The notes beneath the pieces were generated by a model. The model ran no database searches. It saw only the letters and a program-made list of their open reading frames with translations, and was not told the origin of the DNA. A stretch of 64,000 nt of DNA from Chloroflexota bacterium (lineage in GTDB: Bacteria > Chloroflexota > Dehalococcoidia > Bin125): contig VXQZ01000020.1 of the NCBI GenBank assembly GCA_009838735.1, forward strand, positions 6,103-70,102, given 5' to 3'. Made by a program: the position numbers and the translations under genes. How positions within the stretch are numbered: position 1 is the first letter of the stretch; each line of letters starts with the position of its first letter. Positions 43,920-52,152 of this stretch are shown one piece after another.

Positions 43920-45386
43920 ATGAGCGACACACCAGCCGACGTCATCGGCTTCTATTCAACCCAGTTGGGCGTCGACGAAGCGGCGGCCGAGTCGGTCCTG
44001 GCATCCGCACTGGGACGCGGCGGCTCATTCGCCGAGCTCTACTTCGAACACAAGCGATCGGGCTCCCTCAGCTTCGAGGACCAACAGGTCAAGTCGACCC
44101 AGGCCTCACTGTCGCAGGGCGTCGGCATCCGGGTCGTCGAGGGCGACGCGATCGGCTACGCCTACACCGAAGACCTGTCGCTCGATGCGATGCGCAGCGC
44201 GGCCGCGACGGCCGCCCAGATCGCCCACGGCGGCAGCGGCATCGACCCTGTCGATGTCACCGCGGACTCGTATCCGGCGGATCGCTACTCGATCGCCTCG
44301 CCCAGCACGTCCACGCCGCTGGCCGACAAGGTGGAGCTGCTCCGCCGCGCCGACGACGCGGCGCGTGCGTACCACTCCAGCATTGCCCGAGTCGACGCTT
44401 CGATGGTCGATGAAGAGAAGCGCGTCCTGATCGCCCGCAGCGACGGCAGGATGGTCGCGGACTACCAGCCGCTGCTCCGATTCAATGTGTCCTGCCTGTC
44501 GGAGATTGACGGAGAACGCCGCAATGCGCGCTGGGGCGGCGGCGGCCGGATGGGAATGCCCTACTTCGACGATCACACGCCTGAATCGCTTGCCGAGGAA
44601 GCTGCGCGGCAGGCGGTCCTGCAACAGAAGGCGCGGGAGGCGCCGGCCGGTACGTTCCCGGTCGTACTCGCCGCCGGCGATTCCGGCATCCTCTTGCACG
44701 AGGCCGTCGGCCACGGACTCGAAGCCGACTTCAACCGCAAGGAGACGTCGAACTACTCCAACCGGATCGGCCAATCGGTGGCTTCGGAGCTCGTCACCGT
44801 GATCGATGACGCCACGCTCAACCTGTCCCGCGGCTCGGTCAACGTCGACGACGAGGGCGAAGTCGCCGGGCACAACCTGCTGATCGAGAACGGCCAACTT
44901 GCCGCCTACATGCAGGACCGGATCTCTTCCGATCACTTCGGCGTCGCGCCCTCGGGCAACGGCCGGCGGCAGTCGTTCCGCCATTCGCCGATGCCGCGAA
45001 TGACCAACACCTACATGACCGCCGGTGACGACGAACCGGAAGATCTGATCCGGCGTGTCGAATACGGCATCTATTGCAAGGCATTCAGCGGAGGTCAGGT
45101 GAACATCACCAATGGAGACTTCGTCTTCTCGGTCACCGAGGGCTACCTGATCGAGAACGGCCAGATCAGCGCGCCGATTCGCGACGTCAACCTGATCGGC
45201 AACGGACCTGACGTGTTGTCCAAGGTCACCGGCGTCGGACACGACCTGGAGATGTCGGACGGTCGCTGGACCTGCGGCAAGTCGGGCCAGTCGGTACCTG
45301 TCGGCGTCGGCATCCCGACCGTCCTGGTCTCGGGAATCACGGTCGGCGGAACGCAGATGCGAACCGGCGCCGGAATGTCGGCCTGA
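43920..45386 (+). CDS. tldD: TldD metalloprotease subunit
   Basis: 488 residues from ATG 43920, with GGAAAG ten bases upstream. The zinc site HEAVGHGLEAD (HExxxH) is present, with preceding SFAELYFEHKRSGSL and later GGQVNITNGDFVF characteristic of TldD. TldD and TldE form a heterodimer that degrades unfolded peptides through a narrow channel; in E. coli it matures microcin B17 and degrades CcdA. Here it stands next to tldE in a one-base overlap. No adjacent RiPP precursor or toxin gene is seen. Confidence 0.95.
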   Translation: MSDTPADVIGFYSTQLGVDEAAAESVLASALGRGGSFAELYFEHKRSGSLSFEDQQVKSTQASLSQGVGIRVVEGDAIGYAYTEDLSLDAMRSAAATAAQIAHGGSGIDPVDVTADSYPADRYSIASPSTSTPLADKVELLRRADDAARAYHSSIARVDASMVDEEKRVLIARSDGRMVADYQPLLRFNVSCLSEIDGERRNARWGGGGRMGMPYFDDHTPESLAEEAARQAVLQQKAREAPAGTFPVVLAAGDSGILLHEAVGHGLEADFNRKETSNYSNRIGQSVASELVTVIDDATLNLSRGSVNVDDEGEVAGHNLLIENGQLAAYMQDRISSDHFGVAPSGNGRRQSFRHSPMPRMTNTYMTAGDDEPEDLIRRVEYGIYCKAFSGGQVNITNGDFVFSVTEGYLIENGQISAPIRDVNLIGNGPDVLSKVTGVGHDLEMSDGRWTCGKSGQSVPVGVGIPTVLVSGITVGGTQMRTGAGMSA

Positions 45387-46753
45387 TGACCACCACGACG
45401 CTTTCGACGGAACCACTCGAACTCGCATCGCGCCTGCTCGAGCTTGCCGAGGCGGCGGGCGCCGACCAGGCCGATGCCGTCGCGGTCAGCTCGACCAATG
45501 CCTCCACCACCGTGCGCAAGCAACAGGTCGAGAAGGTCTCCGAGTCCACCGCTCGATCCGTTGGCCTGCGCGTCATCCTCGATGGCAGACAGGCGACCGT
45601 CTCGACCAGCGACGTCAGCGACGCGGCACTGGCCGAGACAGTAGAAACGGCGCTCGAACTCGCGCGGGTCTCCGAGCCCGACCCATTTGCCGGCCTCGCC
45701 GAGCCCTCAGAACAGGCCCGCAGCACGCCGCAACTCGCATTGTTCGATGAACAGATCCCGGAAATCGACGGCGAACATCGGCTCGGCCAGGCTCTGGCCT
45801 GCGAGCAATCTGCGATCGACGCCGATCCCAGAATCGTCAACAGCGGCGGAGCCACGTTCAGCACCAACTTCAGCAGTTTCGCCCTGGTCGACACGAATGG
45901 CTTCGCGGGCGCGTACGCCGACACCTCCGCTTCGATGTGGGTCGAAGTCATGGCCCAGGAGGAGGACGGCCAGCTGCGCAATGCCGGGTGGTCGACATCC
46001 GAGCGCAGCCTGCATCGGCTGGACAAGCCGGAGGACGTCGGCCGCGAGGCTGCCGCACGTGCGCTGCGCCAGCTCGGCGCCTCCAAGGCGTCAACCTGCG
46101 AGGTACCAGTCGTCTGGGAGCCACGCATGGCCGCCGGATTGGCTGGCATCGTCGCCGGCGCGGCCAGCGGAGAGGCGCTCTACCGCAAGGCCACCTTCCT
46201 GGCCGATCGGCAGGAGACGATGGTCGCATCGCCGCTCCTCACGATCATCGACGACGCGACGTTGACCAATCGGCTGGGATCGCGACCCTTCGACGGTGAG
46301 GGCGTCGTCACCCGACGCAACGCGCTGGTCGAGCGCGGCATGTTCCAGGGCTTCCTCTTCGACTCCTACAACGCCCGGCGGCTCGATGCGGTCAGTACGG
46401 GCTCAGCCTGGCGCAGCGTCGGCGGCCTGCCCCAGATCGGCAGCGGCAACCTCTCGATCGAAGCGGGCCAAACATCCCCGGAGGCGATCATCTCCGAGAT
46501 CGACGATGGCCTCTATCTGACCACCCTGATGGGCTTCGGGATCAACTACACGACCGGCGATTTTTCCCGCGGCGCCGCCGGAATCTGGATCCGCAACGGC
46601 GAGCTCGCCGAACCGGTCCAAGAGATCAACGTCTCGGGCAACCTGCTTGAGATGTTCCAACGCATCGATGCGGTCGGCAACGACGCCCAGTGGTTTGGCG
46701 CCACCTCGGCTCCGACGCTGCGCATGTCGAGGATGACGGTCAGCGGCGTCTGA
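45386..46753 (+). CDS. tldE: TldE (PmbA) subunit
   Basis: 455 residues, the PmbA family partner of TldD without its own HExxxH. ADAVAVSSTNASTTVRKQQVEKVSES, FSTNFSSFALVDTNGFAGAY-like core blocks and IGSGNLSIEAG near the end are typical. The start codon overlaps the tldD stop (TGATGA-type), so synthesis is coupled 1:1. It closes the substrate channel of the TldD2E2-type assembly. Convergent with a hot-dog gene 12 bases downstream. Confidence 0.93.
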   Translation: MTTTTLSTEPLELASRLLELAEAAGADQADAVAVSSTNASTTVRKQQVEKVSESTARSVGLRVILDGRQATVSTSDVSDAALAETVETALELARVSEPDPFAGLAEPSEQARSTPQLALFDEQIPEIDGEHRLGQALACEQSAIDADPRIVNSGGATFSTNFSSFALVDTNGFAGAYADTSASMWVEVMAQEEDGQLRNAGWSTSERSLHRLDKPEDVGREAAARALRQLGASKASTCEVPVVWEPRMAAGLAGIVAGAASGEALYRKATFLADRQETMVASPLLTIIDDATLTNRLGSRPFDGEGVVTRRNALVERGMFQGFLFDSYNARRLDAVSTGSAWRSVGGLPQIGSGNLSIEAGQTSPEAIISEIDDGLYLTTLMGFGINYTTGDFSRGAAGIWIRNGELAEPVQEINVSGNLLEMFQRIDAVGNDAQWFGATSAPTLRMSRMTVSGV

Positions 46754-46765
46754 CCAGTCAGCCGA

Positions 46766-47203
46766 TCAGCCTGCCTCGGGCATCAGCAACACCGCCGAGG
46801 AGCGGACGCTGCGGTCGCCGCTTGCTTGTTCGATCCACAGCTCCAGGTAGATCTCTCTGCCGCCCTCGGTCGACTCGATGCGCGTCACCTGGCCGCCGAT
46901 CGTGAAGCGGTTGCCGTGATAGTCGGGACGCCGGAATCCCGACTGCAGCCGCACGATCCTACCATCGGGCTTCGCCAACTGCCGCAGGTAGGCGAGCAGG
47001 TAAGCGGACTTGTACTCCGCCGGAATCAGCGGCCGCTCCAGTCCGGTCGCGCGGGCGGCAACTGGGTCGAGGAAGATCGGAATTGCAAAGCCGGCCGCGC
47101 CAATGAATTTCGCGACATCCATGATGTCGGGCGCGAGCGAGCGCTCAGGCAGCGGCGTGCCCTCGCTCAGTTCTCCCAGGTCAACCAGTCGAGGCAGCGG
47201 CAC
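46766..47203 (-). CDS. MaoC-like hot-dog protein
   Basis: 145 residues. A hot-dog fold is suggested by the pattern LVDLGELSEGTPLPERSLAPD at the start, the central helix with FIGAAGFAIPIFLD, LIPAEYKSAYLLAYLRQ and strands LQSGFRRPDYHGNRFTIGGQV and REIYLELWIEQ. It corresponds to the downstream gene of a three-gene hot-dog row. The Asp-His hydratase motif of MaoC is not fully evident, so it may be a partner subunit. Likely acyl-CoA or acyl-carrier dehydration. Confidence 0.65.
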   Translation of the reverse strand: MPLPRLVDLGELSEGTPLPERSLAPDIMDVAKFIGAAGFAIPIFLDPVAARATGLERPLIPAEYKSAYLLAYLRQLAKPDGRIVRLQSGFRRPDYHGNRFTIGGQVTRIESTEGGREIYLELWIEQASGDRSVRSSAVLLMPEAG

Positions 47204-47217
47204 AGGGCTCGGCAGAT

Positions 47218-47634
47218 CTAGTCGAACGCGATCGTTGCCGCGCCGCGCACCGAGCGGTCGCCCTGCGGGTTGTCGATGTGGATCTCCAGGTCGACCATCC
47301 GCCGTCCATCCGCCTCATAGGTGCGAGTTACTTCGCCGCCGATCGTCATCTCGGCGTTGTGCACGTCGGGCCGGCGATGATTGAGTTGTAACCGCGTGAT
47401 CTGATTGCGACCGAAGTGCCGGCGCAGGTACTGGTCGAGGAAACCCTGCTTCATGTTGCCCGGCACGATCGGTCCGGGCAGGCCCATCTTCTCCTGCGCG
47501 AACTCCGGATCGAGGAATTGCGGACCCGCATTGCCGGTCGCGTTGCAGAACCCGACCACCTGCTCAGTCGTCGGCGTGCGATGCTCGTTCGGCAGTTCGG
47601 CGCCTTCCTGAAGTTCGTCGTATTGGTACGCCAT
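47218..47634 (-). CDS. MaoC-like hot-dog dehydratase subunit
   Basis: 138 residues of the same type as its downstream neighbour: YDELQEGAELPNEHRTPTTEQVVGF at the N-terminus, GNAGPQFLDPEFAQEKMGLPGPIVPG, and QLNHRRPDVHNAEMTIGGEV. The phrase GLPGPIVPGNM occupies the place of the catalytic loop in MaoC hydratases. It is 14 bases from the next gene and seven from the preceding one. A joint hydratase made of these subunits is an inference from clustering. Confidence 0.7.
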   Translation of the reverse strand: MAYQYDELQEGAELPNEHRTPTTEQVVGFCNATGNAGPQFLDPEFAQEKMGLPGPIVPGNMKQGFLDQYLRRHFGRNQITRLQLNHRRPDVHNAEMTIGGEVTRTYEADGRRMVDLEIHIDNPQGDRSVRGAATIAFD

Positions 47635-47641
47635 CGTGGCC

Positions 47642-48112
47642 CTACTCTCCGGTGTGCCGGGTCTGGAAGTGCGTCACGGTGCGGCGCACCCGTGCGACCT
47701 CCACCTCGTCCTGGTTGGTGTAGACCCACTCATGGTGGATGAAGAGCGAATGACCCACGCGGCCGCCGATTCGTTCCTGGATCTCTGCCAGCCTGGGCAC
47801 GATGGTCAGTTGGTCGCCCAGGTGGATATCCGCCTTGACTTCCCAGGCGTCGGCAGCCATCAACGCCCGTTCGGGCGCGTCTGGCACTTCCAGCTGCCGC
47901 TGTGACGTGCTGGTCGTGAGCAGCGCATACGTCGGAATCGGATAGGACGTGTCGCCCGACTCGACGGCCGCCAGGAGATCCGCATCTTCCTCGTCCAGCG
48001 CATGCATCAGCCGCAGCACGAGTTCCTTGTCGACCGTGACATTGCGCGCTTCGCCCTCGGTCCCGATCGCGGCTTCCATCGCGGGCGTGATCAGACTCTC
48101 GTCATCGCTCAT
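47642..48112 (-). CDS. FAS1-like / MaoC N-terminal dehydratase domain protein
   Basis: 156 residues, beginning SLITPAMEAAIGTEGEARNVTVDKELV, then YPIPTYALLTTS, ALMAADAWEVKADIHLGDQLTIVPRLAEI and IHHEWVYTNQDEVEVARV. These are features of the FAS1-like dehydratase half that pairs with a MaoC half in bacterial hydratases. It is first of three adjacent hot-dog genes transcribed leftwards (48112 to 46766), recalling the HadA/HadB/HadC arrangement in mycobacteria. No fatty-acid synthase gene lies nearby, so CoA-ester catabolism is equally likely. Confidence 0.7.
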   Translation of the reverse strand: MSDDESLITPAMEAAIGTEGEARNVTVDKELVLRLMHALDEEDADLLAAVESGDTSYPIPTYALLTTSTSQRQLEVPDAPERALMAADAWEVKADIHLGDQLTIVPRLAEIQERIGGRVGHSLFIHHEWVYTNQDEVEVARVRRTVTHFQTRHTGE

Positions 48113-48206
48113 GGTTGACTCATTTCCAGCGCCGACTTGTCAGTGAAGTGGGCGACCACAGGCTCGTTCAAGTATCGCCCGCAGGCGGCTCTCGCGCTAC
48201 GGGAAC

Positions 48207-48668
48207 CTAGTGGTCGCCGCCGAGGAAGCTGTCGAGATCCTCGCTGTGTTCGACGTAGTGATGCGTGACGACTCCCTCGACCATTCGGTTGATCGTTTTG
48301 CCTTCGCCAAACCGTCCCGGATCGACTGCGCTCACGGCAGCCGCGAACTGTTGATGGCCGTCGTCGAATGCCGCCCGCGCCTCTTCGTAGCTCTGGTCGC
48401 CTCGTTCAGCGACGAAGCCCGGGTTCCAGTCCTCCGGGTCGGAGTAATCCACGCCCTCGGGCGTCGGGCGCTGACCGGCGTTCATTCGCTCCACCGCAGT
48501 CGTCATCTCGGTCAGCCAGCCGTGCATGTGCTGCAACATCTGCGCCACCGACCACTCGCCAATCGCGCCTTCCCACGACCCATGCGCTTCGTCGATCCGG
48601 TTCAACCGCTCATCGAGCGACGCTTTGGCCTCTGCCATCTCATCCAACGTCGATGCCCGGTTAGTCAT
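48207..48668 (-). CDS. DinB-like four-helix protein (ClbS/DfsB type)
   Basis: 153 residues predicted as a four-helix bundle. The helix-one/two junction EGAIGEWSVAQMLQHMHGW, with its His residues, and the C-terminal VTHHYVEHSEDL provide a possible three-His metal site as in DinB/mycothiol transferase-like enzymes. Candidate roles are thiol transfer or detoxification; cyclic activity is unknown. It stands between the hot-dog genes and the MBL hydrolase, all on the same strand. Confidence 0.65.
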   Translation of the reverse strand: MTNRASTLDEMAEAKASLDERLNRIDEAHGSWEGAIGEWSVAQMLQHMHGWLTEMTTAVERMNAGQRPTPEGVDYSDPEDWNPGFVAERGDQSYEEARAAFDDGHQQFAAAVSAVDPGRFGEGKTINRMVEGVVTHHYVEHSEDLDSFLGGDH

Positions 48669-48702
48669 CGCGACCCTCCTGTCGAAAACTGGTCGGTTGA
48701 GT

Positions 48703-49461
48703 TCAGTTTGGAAGAATCAAACCACCCGGAGTGCGCCGCTCTCCCGGATTGAGGCCGCGCTGCTGCAGGGTTTGCAGAATGAAGGGATTCTGCACCCGCT
48801 CGGCGCCCAACGTTGTCTGGTCCATGTGGCCGGGCAGCACGATCGTCTCGTCGGGCAGCATCAGCAGCTTGTCGACGATCGACGACATCTCCTCGTTGAA
48901 GTCGCCGCCCGGCAGGTCGGTCCGGCCAATGCTGTTGCGGAACAACGTGTCGCCCGAGAACAACACCCCGTGCCCGTAGAAGCAGACCGAACCCCGGGTA
49001 TGGCCCGGGGTGTGAATCACCTGTAGCTCAACACCGTCGACTTCGACGTTCTGCTCGTCTTCGATGTAATGGTCGGGGTCGGGCGGCTGCTCGACCTGCA
49101 TGCCGAATCGCGCCGCCGATTCAGCCGCGCCCTGAAGGATGTCCAGATCGGCCTCGTGCAGCAGGAAGGTCGCGTTGTCATCCGACTGCACGCCGCGCAC
49201 ACCCAGGACATGGTCGAGATGAGCGTGAGAATTGGCGATCATCTTGATCTTGACGCCCATCTCGGACGCCATGTGAACAATGTCGTCGGCCTGTTCACCC
49301 GGATCGATGCAGATCGCCTCGCCAGTGCGTCGGTTGCCGATCACCCAGCAGTTTTCCTGGAACGCGCCGACAATCAGGCCGCGTACTTCAATCTCATTGA
49401 CGAACGGTTCGCCCGAGGCGTGTTCATCGTGGTCGTGGCCGATATCGTCGTCCTGCGCCAT
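48703..49461 (-). CDS. MBL-fold hydrolase, glyoxalase II-like
   Basis: 252 residues. A His/Asp-rich 25-residue start precedes the fold: GAFQENCWVIGNRRTGEA, IDPGEQADDIV, NSHAHLDHVLG (HxHxDH), VIHTPGHTRGSVCFY, FSGDTLFRNSIGRTDLPGGD and VLPGHMDQTTLG. These match the glyoxalase II / YcbL-type subgroup with a complete dimetal site. Hydrolysis of a thioester such as S-lactoylglutathione or an analogue is likely; without the C-terminal glyoxalase II domain it is a short form. It starts one base from the PAC2 gene end. Confidence 0.85.
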   Translation of the reverse strand: MAQDDDIGHDHDEHASGEPFVNEIEVRGLIVGAFQENCWVIGNRRTGEAICIDPGEQADDIVHMASEMGVKIKMIANSHAHLDHVLGVRGVQSDDNATFLLHEADLDILQGAAESAARFGMQVEQPPDPDHYIEDEQNVEVDGVELQVIHTPGHTRGSVCFYGHGVLFSGDTLFRNSIGRTDLPGGDFNEEMSSIVDKLLMLPDETIVLPGHMDQTTLGAERVQNPFILQTLQQRGLNPGERRTPGGLILPN

Positions 49462-49462
49462 G

Positions 49463-50359
49463 TCAGTTGGACTCGTCGCCGCGCAGCAGGCGGTTCACGG
49501 CCTCCATGATGTCGTCGCTGTCCAGCGGAGCCTCGGCCGGCGCATCCTGGGGCGACTCCTCATCCGACTGCGCCTCGAGGTTGCGCACGTAGTCGCGGAT
49601 ATCCGGCTTGTCCTCTAGCGCGGTATCAATCTGGGCCCGGTAGCGTTCCTGCGCGCCGTCCAGATGGCGCAGGTCGAGATCCAGGCTGAACACGCGGTCC
49701 AGTTCAGTCAGCAGCGCCTTCGTCGCGCCTGGATTGTGCCTTGAAGTCACATAATGCGGAACCGAAGCCCAGAATCCCGTATGCGGCACCTGAGCAATCC
49801 GGCAGGCGTCGCCGATCGAGCCGACGATACCCGTCGGTCCCTCGTAACGAGACGTCTGAAATCCGAACTGCTTCTGACGCTCGGGATTGGAAGATCCGCC
49901 CGACACCTTGGTCGGCCGCGTGTGCGCAACGTCCGCCAGCAACGCGCCCAGGGTCACGACCTCTTCCGCTCCGGCCATCTCGGCCACCTGTAAGACCGCG
50001 CGGCAATAGCGACGCCAGCGCAGGTCCGGCTCGGTTCCCAGTCCCAGAATCAGATCGTGGTCAGCCTCAGGCCGGCGCAGAACGGTGAACTCGGTCAACG
50101 GCCAGACCACTTCCCGACGAGCATTGTCGCCGTCGACCCATTTCACCGTCGGCCGATGCTCGGTGAAGACGAAGAACTCGTCCGAGTCGAGCGACGCGAC
50201 CGGCGCGGCCGGATCGAGATTGCGCAGGAACTTGACCGCATCGGTCGCCGCTTCGGCAGCGTCGTTCCAGCCAAAGAACGCCAGCACCAGGACCGGGCGG
50301 CGTAGATCCTCAGGCAAGCCATCGATCGTCAGCGCGTCGTCGATGCGTTCGTTGCTCAT
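49463..50359 (-). CDS. PAC2 family protein (proteasome-assembly-chaperone-like)
   Basis: 298 residues. The family opens with RRPVLVLAFFGWNDAAEAATDAVKFL and carries the conserved GLGTEPDLRWR, ALLADVAHTRPTKVSG and WASVPHYVTSRHNPGATKALL segments, which match PAC2/DUF75. In eukaryotes PAC2 helps assemble proteasomes; in bacteria its role is unknown, though it is frequent in lineages having a proteasome. The protein ends in a polar tail rich in Asp and Glu. Adjacent to the MBL hydrolase, cotranscribed. Confidence 0.85.
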   Translation of the reverse strand: MSNERIDDALTIDGLPEDLRRPVLVLAFFGWNDAAEAATDAVKFLRNLDPAAPVASLDSDEFFVFTEHRPTVKWVDGDNARREVVWPLTEFTVLRRPEADHDLILGLGTEPDLRWRRYCRAVLQVAEMAGAEEVVTLGALLADVAHTRPTKVSGGSSNPERQKQFGFQTSRYEGPTGIVGSIGDACRIAQVPHTGFWASVPHYVTSRHNPGATKALLTELDRVFSLDLDLRHLDGAQERYRAQIDTALEDKPDIRDYVRNLEAQSDEESPQDAPAEAPLDSDDIMEAVNRLLRGDESN

Positions 50360-50399
50360 GTGTTGAGGGTAGTCCCTACCGAATCAGGACTGCAGTCAA

Positions 50400-51359
50400 C
50401 TAGAGATCCACGGCGCCGTACTTCTCGCGGAGGGCGGGGACCACTTCGTTGATGTAGACCGCCAGCGCCTCTTCGCTCCACGGCGCTCTCAATGCCACGT
50501 TGACGCCGGCCGCGCCGGCGTCGCAGTACATCGAAACCCGATCGAAGGCGTCGTCGGGCGTGCCCTGCAGCGCGCCCTCCGACACGCGGTCGGCCTGGTC
50601 GCCCCACTGCTCCACCAGCTTCTGCCGGGCGATCTCCGCCTCAGCCTCGGTCGGACTGAGATTGAACTGCAGGTTGACCGTGCGGTCGATCGTCGCCGGG
50701 TCACGGCCCTGCTCGTCGCAGCGGATGTCGAGCACGCCGGACAGCCGCGCAAACTCCTCTGGACCGATGTAGGGCACGTTCCAGCCATCGGCATATTGGG
50801 CGGCCATGCGCAGCGTCTTACGCTCGCCTCGCCCACCGATCCATAGCGGGACATGTTCCTGAACCGGTCGCGGCTCGTTGGTGGCGTTGATCGCGTTGTA
50901 GTGAACGCCCTCGAAGCTGGTCCGTTCCTGCGAGAGCATGCCCTTGATGATCTGCGTACCTTCCTCCAGCATCTCGAAGCGGGTCCCCAGGCTGGGCCAG
51001 CCGTAGCCGAACCCCTCAAACTCCATCTGGTGCCAGCCCGCGCCCAGCCCCGGCTCGATCCGACCGTTGGAGATGTGATCCAGCGTCATCAGCGACTTCG
51101 CCAGGTAGGCCGGATTGCGATAGGGCACACAGAACACGAGGCAGCCGATTCGCACACGCTCGGTCTCCGCGGCGATCGTCGCCATACAGGTCAACGATTC
51201 AAAGTGCGGCGAGGTTCCATCTACCGGCGGGGCCTCGTAGAAGTGATCCCAGACCGAGATCCAGTCCATCCCCTGCTCGTCGATCCAGCGCCAGAGGCGG
51301 CGCAGATCGCCCATCGTCACATTTTGCTGTCCGGTGTGAACCCCAAACGATACGGCCAT
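50400..51359 (-). CDS. LLM-class flavin oxidoreductase (luciferase-like)
   Basis: 319 residues from ATG 51359, a GGGAGCG lying upstream; TTG 51377 would add six residues. VSFGVHTGQQN, WISVWDHFYEAPP, IGCLVFCVPYRNPAYLAKSLMTLD, GLGAGWHQMEFEGFG and WIGGRGERKTLRMAAQYADGWN define the TIM-barrel luciferase-like monooxygenase family, F420 or FMN dependent. The GAGWHQ-E motif favours the F420-dependent LLM branch. It could oxidise an organic compound; many such enzymes occur in marine and soil Chloroflexota and Actinobacteria. Confidence 0.88.
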   Translation of the reverse strand: MAVSFGVHTGQQNVTMGDLRRLWRWIDEQGMDWISVWDHFYEAPPVDGTSPHFESLTCMATIAAETERVRIGCLVFCVPYRNPAYLAKSLMTLDHISNGRIEPGLGAGWHQMEFEGFGYGWPSLGTRFEMLEEGTQIIKGMLSQERTSFEGVHYNAINATNEPRPVQEHVPLWIGGRGERKTLRMAAQYADGWNVPYIGPEEFARLSGVLDIRCDEQGRDPATIDRTVNLQFNLSPTEAEAEIARQKLVEQWGDQADRVSEGALQGTPDDAFDRVSMYCDAGAAGVNVALRAPWSEEALAVYINEVVPALREKYGAVDL

Positions 51360-51423
51360 CGGAATTCGCTCCCTCAAGGGCGCCCGAGCGGTGGGGCGCG
51401 CAGTGGGTCGAGGATAGCGGCCG

Positions 51424-51951
51424 TCAGTCAGGCAACTCGACCGGGATCACGTCGCGCCAGCCGGGGATGTCCATGCCGTAATAGCGCGCCAGCAGCAGGA
51501 TTGCGATCTTCTGCTTCGCCGGACCGACCCCGGGCACGCCGCCCAGCCGCTTCATAATCGTCTTGGCATCGGGCTGGTTGTCCCAGATGTTCTCTGCGTT
51601 GTTCTCGAATTCATCGCGCACCATCGCACAGGCTGCCTGCACCCGCTTGCCCATCGAGGCCGGGAAGCGGTGTATGGCCGGCTTCTCGCGAAAAATGGTC
51701 AGGAACTCCTCCTCGTCCATCTCCGCGATCTGCGCCGGATCGAGGTGGCCCAATCGCTGTTTCAAGTCGCGGGGCCCGCTGAACGCCTTGGTCGTCGAAA
51801 TCTGCTGGTCCAGCACAATCGCGATCAGCAAGGCGTTCGGATCATTGGCCAGTAGCTCGTTGGCGTCGTCATCATTGGTGAACTTGATCACCGGCGTCCC
51901 GGCGTCGGTGAACTCCGGCGCGAGGTCTACGTACATCTCGGGGTTGCCCAT
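51424..51951 (-). CDS. HhH-GPD base-excision-repair-like protein
   Basis: 175 residues from ATG 51951. LLIAIVLDQQISTTKAFSG near the start corresponds to the conserved DQQ helix of the HhH-GPD fold, and RLGGVPGVGPAKQKIAILLL is the helix-hairpin-helix DNA-binding loop. Related proteins are often labelled HesB-like because of a naming error. The usual lysine or aspartate active site is uncertain; the C-terminal LLLARYYGMDIPGWRDV lacks the Fe-S cysteines. The DNA substrate is unknown. Confidence 0.7.
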   Translation of the reverse strand: MGNPEMYVDLAPEFTDAGTPVIKFTNDDDANELLANDPNALLIAIVLDQQISTTKAFSGPRDLKQRLGHLDPAQIAEMDEEEFLTIFREKPAIHRFPASMGKRVQAACAMVRDEFENNAENIWDNQPDAKTIMKRLGGVPGVGPAKQKIAILLLARYYGMDIPGWRDVIPVELPD

Positions 51952-52152
51952 GGCATGTCTCCAGTCAGGTGAGCTTGTCGATGGCAGTGACCGCGCCAAC
52001 CAGGACTACGTGACAGGCGATCAACCATCGAATCAGGCGGCGTTCCATCGCCTTGAGATCGGCGACAAGCATCGGTCGCGTCCACAGTTGGTCCGTGTTT
52101 GGTGTCTTGCGCCGATGCATGAGCACATAGTACGCGGGACGCGAACCCAGCC

